Shown: positions 27,921 through 37,142, numbered from the stretch's first letter. The stretch is 64,000 bases of DNA from Spirochaetaceae bacterium (GCA_007693945.1 RECP01000063.1:1-64000), one strand, 5' to 3'. Notes: generated by a model not told the origin, from the letters alone. Translations and numbers: made by a program.

Positions 27921-29315
27921 TTACACGCCAAAGAACGTCAGATAGGGGCCTTGCGCGGCCAGGCGCTGCAGGTAGACCGCAAGCTCCATCAGGTGGTAAT
28001 CGCCCCACATGCACGACTCACCACTGGCAATCCTGCGACCACGCGGGACATGATCCCAACCGTTGGGCTGATGATAGATCGAATGCAGCAGCATACCCTC
28101 GTGAGACGCATCGACCGAGAGATACGGTTCGGCCAGGAGCGTCCGTGCAATACTCAAACCGGTTTGAACGTAGCGTGATCCCGCCGCGCGGTCTCCGTGC
28201 GCACTCAGATGGCGCCCCAGACGCAGATAGCCCTGAGCACAGATGGCGGCCGCCGAGCTGTCGACCGGTTCGTAGTCGTTGAAGGGGTCGGCGGGCCGGT
28301 CGAGATAGCCGGGCATCCTGGCAAGTCCAGGAGCTCCCGTATCCCAGTAGGGAACGCCGTCGGTGGGAGTGTTTTCAATGAAGAAGTCGGCCGCGGCGGT
28401 GGCGGTCTGGATGAAGCGTTCGATCACCGCATCCTTGGTGGGAAGGTCGGCCAGGCCGGCTGCCGCGATCTCCCGCTGATCAACGGTTGCCAGAAACTCG
28501 AGCTCTTCGGCATACCCGCACAGCACCCATGCCAGACCCCGTGTCCAGGTACTGAACGGGGAATAGCCCTGCTGGGTTGAGGGACAGCGGTAGACGCCGT
28601 TGTGCACGTTGAAGATCGATTCGTGGACTACGCGCCCGCGCACGTCGTAGCTGTCACGTCCCCGGCCGAAGTAGACGTTGTACCTGGCGGTTGCCTCGGC
28701 GTGCTGCAGAAATCGCAGCAGCAGCGAGACTTTCTGATCCTGCTCGCCCATCAGCACGTGCCCGAAGCGATGCCCCAGCGCGAGCATCCGCAACGAACGG
28801 ACTGTATCGGAGAAGAGCGAATGAGGTCCGTTGAACGAATGGATGAATCCCAGTCCATCGGCCGTGGGTGTCCAGCGAGCTGCCTGAACCGCTCCGGAGA
28901 TCTTGAGCGCCAGCCGGTAGAACTCCCGCTCCCAGCGATCTTCGGCAATCCGGCCTTCGCTCATCAGGCGCAGCAGGTTACCGTAGGTGCTGACATTGTT
29001 GAACCCGTGATCGTGGACGCCCATGTGGCTGACGTGAGAAGCCATTACTTCAACCGTGGCCCGCCGCCCGATCTGCAGGAACTGCTGGTCCCCGGTGGCA
29101 TCGAACTGGTAGATGGCATTGCCGAACTGAAAGCCCTGCGTCCATTCAGTCCATCCGCGAGAGGTGTACCTGCCGTCCACGGTGAATACCGGCGTACCGT
29201 CTTGCGGATTCCAGCGCGCATCAAGCGCGCGGATCTTGCCCGCGGCCAGAGCAAAGAACCGGTTCAGTGCCGGTTGTAGATCGGCCGGCTTCAAATGCTG
29301 GTCAGCGTTAATCAT
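27921..29315 (-). CDS. Glycoside hydrolase family 88 / unsaturated uronyl hydrolase
   Basis: This 464-residue (alpha/alpha)6 protein resembles unsaturated glucuronyl hydrolase. Supporting segments include YSPFSTWTRGLAWVLCGY, GVPYWDTGAPG, VDSSAAAICAQGYLRL and the C-terminal GESCMWGDYHLMEL; the acid Asp candidates lie in HDHGFNN and in VDSS. It has no signal peptide, so it acts in the cytoplasm on unsaturated uronyl oligosaccharides produced by polysaccharide lyases. It starts in an ATGA overlap with the LacI gene, which probably controls it. Confidence 0.85.
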   Translation of the reverse strand: MINADQHLKPADLQPALNRFFALAAGKIRALDARWNPQDGTPVFTVDGRYTSRGWTEWTQGFQFGNAIYQFDATGDQQFLQIGRRATVEVMASHVSHMGVHDHGFNNVSTYGNLLRLMSEGRIAEDRWEREFYRLALKISGAVQAARWTPTADGLGFIHSFNGPHSLFSDTVRSLRMLALGHRFGHVLMGEQDQKVSLLLRFLQHAEATARYNVYFGRGRDSYDVRGRVVHESIFNVHNGVYRCPSTQQGYSPFSTWTRGLAWVLCGYAEELEFLATVDQREIAAAGLADLPTKDAVIERFIQTATAAADFFIENTPTDGVPYWDTGAPGLARMPGYLDRPADPFNDYEPVDSSAAAICAQGYLRLGRHLSAHGDRAAGSRYVQTGLSIARTLLAEPYLSVDASHEGMLLHSIYHQPNGWDHVPRGRRIASGESCMWGDYHLMELAVYLQRLAAQGPYLTFFGV

Positions 29316-30367
29316 CTGGCTCCTCCTGCCTGTGCAGCTGCCCGTCCGCGGCGCCGCGGACGCCCGATGGTGGTACCGGCAATCAACCTTCCCGGCACGT
29401 GCAGCCGTAGCGATGCATCGGTCTTGTCAATAATGGTTTCCCGCAGCCACTTGCCGGCCTGGTAGCCGAGCTCCGGTACGGCAAGGTCAACGGTTAGCAC
29501 CGGATCCGAAATCAGACTGCGAACCGGAGAATTGTCGAATCCGGTCAACGAGAAATCGTCCGGTATCCGCAAACCCATGTGCAGAGCGCACTGATAGGTG
29601 TAGACGGCCATCACGTCGTTGAAACACACCAGCGCGTCGTAACCGCGCTGCAAGAGAGCTTCGATCTGCCGCGGCGCAATCTCGCTGATAGCGTTGAAGT
29701 TGCGCACGTCCCCGCCGCCAAAGTCTATCCCCCGCCGTCGGGCGGCCTTCAGCAATCCCCGGTGGCGCAGTTCGGAAACCTGCGGCACGACCGGAAACCC
29801 CAGATAGCACGGGCGAACGTCGGGGTTTGCCCTGATGAGTTCATCGAGCAGCAGTTCCATTCCCGCCGCGTGGTCCGACACGACGTAGTTGCGCCGACTG
29901 TCAATGCGGTTGATGAGAACCACCGGTATGTCGCGCGAATCTATGACGTCGAGCAGTTCGGGGCTCGGAGAGGTAAAACCAAAGACGCACGCGTCTATGT
30001 CACCCATCTTCTTGTGGTCAAAGAGCCGCACACTGGGTCCGTTGACTACCGAGATGATGTTGGCGCGCACGTCGCCAAAACCGGAATCAAGCGCGTGAAC
30101 AAGCTCGGCCGTATCGTAGAACAGGTGCAGATGGTTGTCGGTGCCGAACGGCAGAAACAGTGCAACGTTGAGTATCGCGCGCCGCCGATGGCGGCGAATC
30201 GTGCGTTTGTGATACCCCATTTCATTAGCAACTCTGATGATGCGCTCGCGCGTTTCGATTCCAACCAGGTTGGAGTTGTTCAGCACGCGCGAGACCGTGC
30301 TGGCCGACATGTTGAGTTTGCGGGCGATATCGTACACCGTAACCTTGCGGTCAGTCCTGCCAGCCGT
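29312..30367 (-). CDS. LacI family transcriptional regulator
   Basis: The N-terminal helix-turn-helix and hinge read VTVYDIARKLNMSASTVSRV, the LacI signature, followed by a periplasmic-binding-protein-like sensor domain (FDNSPVRSLISDPVLTVDLAV). The start is unusual: a strong AAGGAGG (30379-30373) sits five bases before an in-frame ACG (30367), and the first standard start is a GTG at 30337, which would cut off VTV. The ORF-track start at 30481 lies upstream of the promoter and is not credible. I give the ACG position to include the whole DNA-binding domain. It probably represses itself, GH88 and the SDR operon at 12.4 kb. Confidence 0.85.
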   Translation of the reverse strand, partial: TAGRTDRKVTVYDIARKLNMSASTVSRVLNNSNLVGIETRERIIRVANEMGYHKRTIRRHRRRAILNVALFLPFGTDNHLHLFYDTAELVHALDSGFGDVRANIISVVNGPSVRLFDHKKMGDIDACVFGFTSPSPELLDVIDSRDIPVVLINRIDSRRNYVVSDHAAGMELLLDELIRANPDVRPCYLGFPVVPQVSELRHRGLLKAARRRGIDFGGGDVRNFNAISEIAPRQIEALLQRGYDALVCFNDVMAVYTYQCALHMGLRIPDDFSLTGFDNSPVRSLISDPVLTVDLAVPELGYQAGKWLRETIIDKTDASLRLHVPGRLIAGTTIGRPRRRGRAAAQAGGAR

Positions 30368-30372
30368 ACCGT

Positions 30373-30430
30373 CCTCCTTGTTGCATGCAATTAATCCCAG
30401 GATTATACAGCCGTACAGGGGCTCTGTCGA
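30373..30430 (-). promoter_or_regulatory. LacI gene promoter with TTGCATGCAA autoregulatory operator
   Basis: On the minus strand TCGACA (30430-30425), 17 bases and a perfect TATAAT (30407-30402) form a strong promoter. TTGCATGCAA (30390-30381) lies about five bases past the expected start point and directly before AAGGAGG (30379-30373). Read on the plus strand, TTGTTGCATGCAA is identical to the left 13 bases of the palindrome at 12372. This arrangement fits negative autoregulation. Confidence 0.7.
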
Positions 30431-30523
30431 GCGCGCTGACCGGCGCGCCGCGCCTGCCGCCAAATTCCTGGCACGGTGCAACCCTGCTCACAGGGAACCC
30501 GTCTGTCAATACAGGAGGATGCC

Positions 30524-32059
30524 ATGCACACCGAGCACATCCGGAAGCGGTTTCTGTTTGTCTATCCCCGCATTCCGGAGACCTACTGGAGTTACCGTCA
30601 CGCGCTGCGATTTGTCGGCAAGCGTGCGCTGATGCCGCCGCTCGGTCTGGCAACGGTTGCGGCGATGCTGCCGGCCGAATACGGCTGCCGAATCGTCGAC
30701 ATGAACGTCGAAACGCTCACCGACAATGACATCCACGCAGCCGATCTGGTGCTGCTGTCGGCCATGATCGTACAGAGACAGTCGATGCAGGAGGTGATAG
30801 CGCGCTGTCGGAGGCTGGGAACCGCAATCGCCGCCGGTGGCCCCTACCCTACCGCCAATCCCGATGAGATCGACGGCGTCGATTACCTGATCCTCGGTGA
30901 AGCCGAGGAGAGCTTCCGGGAGTTCCTCGACGATTACGCAGCAGGGCTTCCCGCGGCGCGCTACCGGAGCACCAGCCGACCGAGTCTGGACGCCACGCCG
31001 ATTCCGCGTTTCGATCTGCTCGACATGGCAAAATACGACACGGTACCGATCCAGTTCTCACGTGGCTGTCCGTACGACTGCGAATTCTGCGACATCATCC
31101 AGCTCTTCGGCCGAAAGGTCAGGACCAAACGACCGCAGCGCTTCATTGCCGAGATGGAAGCCGCCCGGGACACGGGATTCCGCGGCTCGATGTTCATCGT
31201 CGATGACAACTTTGTCGGCAACCATCGGCGCGCCAAGCAACTGCTACGATCGGTGGTGGCCTGGCAGCGACAGCACGGCTTCCCGTTCAACCTGTGCACC
31301 GAGGCCAGCATTGATCTGGCGCACGACCGCGAACTGCTCGATCTGATGGTTGACGCCGGGTTTCGGATGGTCTTCGTCGGACTGGAAAGCCCGGAGGAAA
31401 CGTCGCTGGCTGCGGTTGGGAAACGCCAGAACCTGCGTCGTGACATCGTCGAGAGCGTCAGGGCGATCCAGCGCAGCGGAATCGAGGTTACCGGTGGATT
31501 CATCATCGGATTCGACAGCGACCCGCCGCAGATCTTCGAACGCCAGATCCGTTTTGTGCAGGAGCTGGCAATCCCCACCGCCATGGTGGGGCTGCTGATG
31601 GCGCTGCCGCAGACCCGCCTCTACCATCGGCTGCAACAGGAACAGCGGTTGCGCGACGACTCCAACGGCAACAACCTGAGCGCCGATCGCATGAACTTCG
31701 TTCCACTGCTTCCCGAGCAGCTGATCCGCGACGGCTATCGACGCGTGCTGCGCACGATCTACTCGCCGTCGCGCTATTTTGCGCGCTGCAGGCAACTGCT
31801 GGAACTTCTGCCCCCGCGTCGGCGCTCGGACCGTGGCGCGGCCAGGATCAGGTGGCGCGAGCTGCTCGGCGCCACCCACTCGCTGTTGCGCCAGAGTTTT
31901 TCGCGTTACGGCCCGCACTATCTGCGGTTCATGATACGCTCATTGCTGCGCCGACCGGACCGCATCGTGCACATCTTCACAATGGCAATTCAGGGCCATC
32001 ACTACATGAAGGTGACCGATTCGCTGTTCCCGCGGCACGACGTCGATGGTAGAATGTGA
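30524..32059 (+). CDS. B12-binding domain radical SAM protein
   Basis: The protein is about 511 residues. Residues 1-150 resemble the cobalamin-binding Rossmann domain found in class B radical SAM enzymes (MPPLGLATVAAMLPAEYGC). The radical SAM cluster motif is SRGCPYDCEFCDI (CxxxCxxC), and the C-terminal region after the barrel resembles that of HpnP-type and related proteins. Such enzymes methylate unactivated carbons or rearrange lipids. No hopanoid genes are nearby, so no substrate is assigned. The ATG at 30524 follows AGGAGG; the ORF-track start is 48 bases earlier without a site. Confidence 0.85.
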   Translation: MHTEHIRKRFLFVYPRIPETYWSYRHALRFVGKRALMPPLGLATVAAMLPAEYGCRIVDMNVETLTDNDIHAADLVLLSAMIVQRQSMQEVIARCRRLGTAIAAGGPYPTANPDEIDGVDYLILGEAEESFREFLDDYAAGLPAARYRSTSRPSLDATPIPRFDLLDMAKYDTVPIQFSRGCPYDCEFCDIIQLFGRKVRTKRPQRFIAEMEAARDTGFRGSMFIVDDNFVGNHRRAKQLLRSVVAWQRQHGFPFNLCTEASIDLAHDRELLDLMVDAGFRMVFVGLESPEETSLAAVGKRQNLRRDIVESVRAIQRSGIEVTGGFIIGFDSDPPQIFERQIRFVQELAIPTAMVGLLMALPQTRLYHRLQQEQRLRDDSNGNNLSADRMNFVPLLPEQLIRDGYRRVLRTIYSPSRYFARCRQLLELLPPRRRSDRGAARIRWRELLGATHSLLRQSFSRYGPHYLRFMIRSLLRRPDRIVHIFTMAIQGHHYMKVTDSLFPRHDVDGRM

Positions 32060-32089
32060 TGCAACACGCCCACACCGCAAGGAGCAGAT

Positions 32090-32434
32090 ATGCAATCCAT
32101 TCCGTCGACCGCCGCCGCGCAGATTATTATCTCGATTATCCCGATTGTGGGCATTGTGATGGGCGCTACCATAGCGTTCTTCTTTCTCCTGTGGAGCCAC
32201 CGTCAGAAGATGCGGCTGATCGAGCAGGGAATCGCCCCGCCGGGCGAGTTCGATCTGGATGCTTACGCACTGCTGGCCGGGCTGCTGACAACCGCCGTGG
32301 GCGCGGTGCTGACGCTGTTCTTCGCCGTAATGGAGGGCGTTTCCTACGTGCTGCTGGGAGGGCTCATCCCGCTGGCGCTAGGCGCCGGGTTGCTGCTGTT
32401 CTGCCTTATCCGAGGCAGCTTGAGGCGGAAGTAG
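32090..32434 (+). CDS. Small integral membrane protein, function unknown
   Basis: This 114-residue protein has an N-terminal membrane segment (IIISIIPIVGIVMGATIAFFFLLW), a short basic loop (SHRQKMRLIEQGIAPPGEF) and two more hydrophobic segments, ending in basic residues. The layout of one helix, an RxxLIExG-type loop and two helices is common in small proteins encoded next to ECF sigma factors. It precedes the sigma gene by three bases and is very likely translationally linked to it. The ATG follows AAGGAG. Confidence 0.75.
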   Translation: MQSIPSTAAAQIIISIIPIVGIVMGATIAFFFLLWSHRQKMRLIEQGIAPPGEFDLDAYALLAGLLTTAVGAVLTLFFAVMEGVSYVLLGGLIPLALGAGLLLFCLIRGSLRRK

Positions 32435-32437
32435 CCG

Positions 32438-33004
32438 GTGACCGCGGGAGGCGTGGATCCCGACCTCGCGGCGATCAGGCGAGTACTGTCAGGAGACACC
32501 AACGCCTTTGGGCTGCTGGTCGACCGCTACCAGCGGCAAGTCTATCGGCTCGGGAAACGCTTCCACCGCAGCAGCGAGGACGCGCAGGACTACGTGCAGG
32601 AGGTCTTTCTGAAGGCGTTCGAGCGACTGCGCCAGTACCGACGCACCGGACGATTCTACTCGTGGCTGATGCGGATAGCGTACAACCACGGCATGGATCG
32701 CATCGGCCGCAGGCAGGTTCACCATTTCGTGGAGCAGATCGAAACACCGGATCAACGCAGCAATCCGGAGACGGCTGCGTTGCGCAGAATCGCGAACAAC
32801 GAGCTGCGCAGGGCAGTGGCGCAATTGCCGCAGCCCGCGGCGGCCTGCGTCGACCTGTTCTTCTTTTTCGATCTTACCTACGGCGAGGTCAGCCGAACCA
32901 CCGGCCTGCCGATCAATACGGTGAAGTCACATGTATTGCGGGCCAAGCAGCGACTACGGCTGCGGCTGGCCGGGAGCGTTGCGGAGGAGTACGATGAACT
33001 GTGA
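32438..33004 (+). CDS. RNA polymerase sigma factor, ECF (sigma-70) family
   Basis: This is a 188-residue ECF sigma factor. Region 2 reads RSSEDAQDYVQEVFLKAFERL with the -10-contacting stretch FYSWLMRIAYNHGMDRI, and region 4 is FDLTYGEVSRTTGLPINTVKSHVLRAKQRL, a standard helix-turn-helix. It starts with GTG immediately after the membrane-protein gene and overlaps the anti-sigma gene, so the three form one unit. The stress or signal it answers to is unknown. I could not identify its target promoters. Confidence 0.92.
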   Translation: MTAGGVDPDLAAIRRVLSGDTNAFGLLVDRYQRQVYRLGKRFHRSSEDAQDYVQEVFLKAFERLRQYRRTGRFYSWLMRIAYNHGMDRIGRRQVHHFVEQIETPDQRSNPETAALRRIANNELRRAVAQLPQPAAACVDLFFFFDLTYGEVSRTTGLPINTVKSHVLRAKQRLRLRLAGSVAEEYDEL

Positions 33005-33485
33005 CACAACCATGAAGCGCGTGTTGGCACTGGACAACGGCAGGCAGCCGACCGGACGCACCGCGACACACCTGCGATCCTGCCCGCGCTGCAATGCAGA
33101 GTTCGCGCGCCTGCAGCAGGCCCTCGCGTTGCAGCCCGGCTGGGAGCCGAAGTCAATCGCCGACGGCGGACTCACTGAACGGATCATGCGATCGGTTCGG
33201 CGGCGGGCACAGGCGCACGAACGCAGACGCACACTATTCTGGTCTGGTTACTCCAAGTGGATTGTGAGCGGCACGCTGATCGTAACAGGAATGATGACCC
33301 TGCCCTACAGCGCGACGCTTACCGGCCTGCGGCGCGTACCAGGCAGCCGTATCGATGCAACCCTGGCGGTGGCACTAGGGCTGATCCTGTGCTCGTACAT
33401 CGGCATATTCATAGCCACGCATCTGGCGGACCTGATGCGTCTGCTGCGCCGGCATCAGCAGAATACCTCGTGCGCACCGCCATAA
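32994..33485 (+). CDS. Putative zinc-binding anti-sigma factor, membrane-anchored
   Basis: The protein is about 163 residues. The N-terminal cytoplasmic part carries THLRSCPRCNAEF, the HxxxCxxC motif of zinc anti-sigma domains. Two hydrophobic segments (WIVSGTLIVTGMMTL and LAVALGLILCSYIGIFIAT) anchor it. It begins inside the sigma gene (11-base overlap), the usual coupling of a sigma factor and its inhibitor. The ORF-track version starts earlier within the sigma gene. Binding to the sigma factor is inferred from motif and position. Confidence 0.8.
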   Translation: MNCDTTMKRVLALDNGRQPTGRTATHLRSCPRCNAEFARLQQALALQPGWEPKSIADGGLTERIMRSVRRRAQAHERRRTLFWSGYSKWIVSGTLIVTGMMTLPYSATLTGLRRVPGSRIDATLAVALGLILCSYIGIFIATHLADLMRLLRRHQQNTSCAPP

Positions 33486-34829
33486 TTACTGGCGGTCAGC
33501 GTCGATCAAGGCCTGCAGCTCATCCTGGAAGAAGAAGCGTTCAGCCGTCCCGGCGGGTTTGAGCTCGTTGATCCAGGTGGCCTTCTCATCGTAACGCGCG
33601 AAAAACGGCTTATAGGTCCAGTCCGGGTTGCGGCCCTGCAGAAAGCGCAGCACCAGCACCTGTTCATCGCCCACAAAACTCGTTCCCAGGATCTCTATCT
33701 TGCCGGCGAGTGTCGACATGCTCGGTCCGCGCACCGTACGCGCCAGGCCGGAGACCGCGGCAGCGGCCTCACGGTACACCTGCCAGGCGCGCACCAGCGG
33801 TACCGAGAAGTAGTCGCGCGCACCGGTATCGCGCTCGACGAACATGTAGTACGGCATCATGCCCAGCCTGATGCTTTCACGCCACAACCGGCGCCACACG
33901 TCAGGGCTGTCGTTGATGTGGCGCACAATTGGTGACTGCGTACGGATCATCGCGCCGGTTGAACGGATGCGCCGGATTGCCTCCTGCACGACCGGCGTAG
34001 ACAGTTCGGTGTCGTGGGTGAAATGCGCCATAAACGCCAGGTTGCGCCCCGATGCCACTATCTGCTCGAAGAAACGCAGCAGGTCATCGGCGTCATCGTC
34101 GGTAACAAAACGCGCCGGCCAGTAGGCCAGGGACTTGGAGCCGATACGGATCGTGTTCGGCATCTCCGAGCCGTCATCCAGCAGCGGCTGCAGATAGCGG
34201 CGCAGCACATCGGTCGACATCACCATCGGATCGCCCCCGGTCAGCAGGACGTCGGTGACCTGGGGCTGCTCATCGAGATACGCGATCAGGTCTTCGGTTT
34301 CCCGCGCGGCAAACTTGTAATCCGGCATACCGACAAACTGGGGCCAGCGAAAGCAGAACGTGCAGTAACTGTGACACGTCTGCCCGGCGGCCGGAAAGAA
34401 GAGCACGGTCTCGCGGTACTTGTGCTGAACACCGGGAATCGGATTGCCTTCTACGATGGGCACGTTGAGTTCCATCTGGCCGGCCGGATTGGGATTGAGA
34501 CCCATCCGCACCTCGTGTACGACCCGATCGAGCTCATCGGCGGCACCGTGACGCTGCAGCGCGTCAGCCACGCGCCGAAAATCGGACTCCGAGAGCATCC
34601 CGGGCTGCGGAAAGACCAGCTGGAAGATCGGATCCTGTGGAATTGCATCCCAGTCTATCAGCTGTTCCAGAACGTAATCATTGACCCGGAACGGCAGAAC
34701 GTGACCCACAACCCGGATTGCCGCGCGAATGTCCGCGGGAATACTGTTCCAGCGGTCGTGACTTTCGATATTGCGCAGCGTGTAGTAACGCAGCTTACGC
34801 ACCGTTGAGTCGTTCTGTTTACGTTTCAT
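33486..34829 (-). CDS. KamA family radical SAM protein (lysine 2,3-aminomutase-like)
   Basis: This 448-residue protein is similar to lysine 2,3-aminomutase. The radical SAM motif is CHSYCTFCFRWPQF (CxxxCxxC) and the barrel contains VLLTGGDPMVMS and TIRIGSKSLAYWPAR. Where KamA has a PGGGGK PLP-lysine motif, this protein has GPSMSTLAGKIEI; the Lys there may serve instead. It could be an aminomutase for another amino acid or a non-PLP relative. ATG 34829 follows GGAGA; the five residues upstream in the ORF track are unlikely. It is divergent from hppA. Confidence 0.82.
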   Translation of the reverse strand: MKRKQNDSTVRKLRYYTLRNIESHDRWNSIPADIRAAIRVVGHVLPFRVNDYVLEQLIDWDAIPQDPIFQLVFPQPGMLSESDFRRVADALQRHGAADELDRVVHEVRMGLNPNPAGQMELNVPIVEGNPIPGVQHKYRETVLFFPAAGQTCHSYCTFCFRWPQFVGMPDYKFAARETEDLIAYLDEQPQVTDVLLTGGDPMVMSTDVLRRYLQPLLDDGSEMPNTIRIGSKSLAYWPARFVTDDDADDLLRFFEQIVASGRNLAFMAHFTHDTELSTPVVQEAIRRIRSTGAMIRTQSPIVRHINDSPDVWRRLWRESIRLGMMPYYMFVERDTGARDYFSVPLVRAWQVYREAAAAVSGLARTVRGPSMSTLAGKIEILGTSFVGDEQVLVLRFLQGRNPDWTYKPFFARYDEKATWINELKPAGTAERFFFQDELQALIDADRQ

Positions 34830-34905
34830 CGCGCTCTCCCCCACGGCGGCTACCAGTTAAGAAGACAATCGGGATGCGGGTGGATAATGCCGTGGATGTC
34901 AGAAG

Positions 34906-34959
34906 AATTTAGCACGATTGCACTTTGCGGTCAACGTACCGCCAAAACCGTGCTACAAT
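34906..34959. promoter_or_regulatory. Back-to-back promoters of kamA-like gene and hppA
   Basis: For the minus strand, TTGACC (34934-34929), 17 bases and TAAATT (34911-34906) make a good promoter about 75 bases before the KamA-like gene. For the plus strand, TACAAT (34954-34959) is a good -10 about 100 bases before hppA, but its -35 is poor. An imperfect repeat, TTGCGGT facing ACCGCCAA (34925-34942), covers both -35 regions. Confidence 0.5.
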
Positions 34960-35062
34960 CGGGCAATCCCTGATTTCTGCGGACTGGCATACATCGGAAC
35001 ACACGAGGTTGAACCCCGGTTGTGCCATATAGACCGCAAGCAATTTGCAACGAGGAGGAGTT

Positions 35063-37075
35063 ATGCAATCAGCAGTCTTACGCATCGTTATCCTGGCCTG
35101 CGGTGTATCGGGTCTGGCCTTTGTCTGGTACCTGCTGCGGCGCATTCTGCGTGAGGAGGAAGGTACCGAGGCCATGAGCGAGATTGCCGCGGCAATACGC
35201 TCGGGGGCTCGAGCGTTTCTCAGCCGCGAGTACCGCATTCTGGCGATCTTCACTCTGATCATGTTCGTCGTGCTGGCGATCTTTATCGAACCGCGGCCGC
35301 TGGCCGGCATTGTGTATATCTTCGGTACGCTGACCTCGGCCCTGGCGGGTTACATAGGCATGGCTGCCGCCACGCGCGCCAACGTGCGAACCGCCAACGC
35401 CAGCCGCCGCGCGTGGGAAGCCGGCCTCAAGGTGGCGTTCTCGGCCGGTGCCGTGATGGGGTTTTCGGTGGTCAGTCTGGGTTTGCTGGGACTGGCCATT
35501 ACCACTTTTCTGTTCAACGATCCCTACATAACGTTGAGCTTTGCCTTCGGAGCTTCGGCAGTCGCGCTGTTTCTGCGTGTGGGTGGCGGCATCTTCACCA
35601 AGAGCGCGGACGTCGGCGCAGACCTGGTGGGCAAGGTCGAGCAGAGTATTCCGGAGGATGACCCGCGCAACGCCGCGGTGATCGCGGACAACGTCGGTGA
35701 CAATGTCGGCGACATTGCGGGCATGGGATCGGACCTCTACGAGTCATACGTCTCCGCAATCGCGGCAGCAATGGTGCTGGGCGTCGCAACCCTGGGACAG
35801 GAGCAGGGAATCAAAGTTCCCCTGTTGCTGGCCGGAGTCGGCCTGCTTGTCTCAGTGGTAGGCGTGCTCATGGTGCGCCCCAAAGCGGTGGAGGACAACT
35901 TCGAGAAGGAAGTTGCCGGGGCACAGAAGGCTATGAACACCGGCGTGTACGTCAGCAATCTGCTGATGCTGGTGGTGAGTTTCGTGATCATCCGCACTTA
36001 TGTCGGTGACTTGAGCGTGTTCTGGGCACTGGTTTCGGGACTTGTAGCCGGGTTCCTGATTTCTGTCGTCACCGAGTACTACACATCCGCGGACCACCGC
36101 CCGGCACAGCTGATTGCGCGCTCCTCGCAGAGCGGCCCGGCCATTACCATTATCGAAGGCCTGGGTACCGGAATGATGAGTACCGTCCTGCCGGTCATTC
36201 TTGTCATGTTGGCCACCGTTTCTGCCTACGCGTTGGGAGGCCTCTTCGGTATCGCCGTAGCCGCCATGGGCATGCTGATAAACCTGGGCATGCTGCTCTC
36301 GATGGACTGCTATGGCCCGATTGCCGACAACGCGGCCGGAATCGCCGAGATGGCGTCGCTGGGCAGTAACGTGCGGGAACGCTGTGAAGCGCTCGATGCG
36401 GTCGGCAACACGACCGCGGCACTGGGCAAAGGATTCTCGGTGGCATCGGCGGGGCTGGCGTCACTGGCGTGGCTGGCGACCTACTTTGAGGTCACCGGCA
36501 TTCCCGGCGCGGATTTGCGCAACGTCACCGTAATTGCCGGCGTACTGATTGGAGGCATGCTGCCGTTTGTGTTCAGTGCGCTGGCCATCGGCGGTGTCAG
36601 CAAGGGTTCGTTCGACGTCGTCACCGAGGTTCGGCGGCAGTTTGCCGAGATTCCCGGCTTGCTGGAAGGCACAAACAAGCCGGATTACGTCGCCTGTGTA
36701 GACATCGCTACACGGCGTGCGTTGCGCTCAATGCTTGTGCCCGGCCTTATTGTAATCGCGGTACCGCTGATTCTGGGCTTCACGCTGGGGGCTGAAGCGG
36801 TCACCGGTCTGCTGGTGGGCTCGCTTCTGACCGGCTTCCTGCTGGCGGTTATGATGTCCAACTCCGGCGGAGCGTGGGACAACGCCAAGAAGTATATCGA
36901 GTCCGGCAAATTCGGCGGCAAGGGCGGTGAGGCTCACAAGGCGGCTGTCATTGGCGACACCGTTGGCGACCCGTTCAAGGATACCGCCGGACCCTCGCTG
37001 AATATCCTGATTAAGCTGGTTGGGAAGGTGGCGGTCATCTTCGGCCCGATATTCGTGGCCCTGATCGCGCTGTAG
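35063..37075 (+). CDS. hppA: Membrane-bound ion-pumping pyrophosphatase (K+-dependent type)
   Basis: This 670-residue protein of about 16 membrane helices hydrolyses pyrophosphate and pumps Na+ or H+. The substrate motifs are intact: [41 protein letters not shown] and [15 protein letters not shown]. The potassium-determining segment is [11 protein letters not shown], with Ala where K+-independent enzymes have Lys, so it should need K+; that class is mostly sodium-pumping. ATG 35063 follows GAGGAGGAG. A perfect hairpin lies directly after the stop. Confidence 0.95.
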   Translation: MQSAVLRIVILACGVSGLAFVWYLLRRILREEEGTEAMSEIAAAIRSGARAFLSREYRILAIFTLIMFVVLAIFIEPRPLAGIVYIFGTLTSALAGYIGMAAATRANVRTANASRRAWEAGLKVAFSAGAVMGFSVVSLGLLGLAITTFLFNDPYITLSFAFGASAVALFLRVGGGIFTKSADVGADLVGKVEQSIPEDDPRNAAVIADNVGDNVGDIAGMGSDLYESYVSAIAAAMVLGVATLGQEQGIKVPLLLAGVGLLVSVVGVLMVRPKAVEDNFEKEVAGAQKAMNTGVYVSNLLMLVVSFVIIRTYVGDLSVFWALVSGLVAGFLISVVTEYYTSADHRPAQLIARSSQSGPAITIIEGLGTGMMSTVLPVILVMLATVSAYALGGLFGIAVAAMGMLINLGMLLSMDCYGPIADNAAGIAEMASLGSNVRERCEALDAVGNTTAALGKGFSVASAGLASLAWLATYFEVTGIPGADLRNVTVIAGVLIGGMLPFVFSALAIGGVSKGSFDVVTEVRRQFAEIPGLLEGTNKPDYVACVDIATRRALRSMLVPGLIVIAVPLILGFTLGAEAVTGLLVGSLLTGFLLAVMMSNSGGAWDNAKKYIESGKFGGKGGEAHKAAVIGDTVGDPFKDTAGPSLNILIKLVGKVAVIFGPIFVALIAL

Positions 37076-37086
37076 CGCTTCAATCC

Positions 37087-37111
37087 GCCGGCCGGCGTAA
37101 CGCCGGCCGGC
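37087..37111. terminator. Hairpin terminator between hppA and convergent gene
   Basis: GCCGGCCGGCG-TAA-CGCCGGCCGGC is a perfect 11-base stem with a three-base loop, 12 bases after the hppA stop. There is no U-run on either side, so it may act as a bidirectional terminator or as a 3' stabiliser for both convergent transcripts. Confidence 0.6.
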
Positions 37112-37142
37112 CCACTGCCCGATTGGACGGCCTTCAGCAGGC

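Noticed and set aside
32056-32997. 313-codon plus-strand ORF
   Set aside because: It overlaps the small membrane protein and the ECF sigma gene in another frame. Those two have clear motifs and starts; this one is Arg/Ala-rich shadow.
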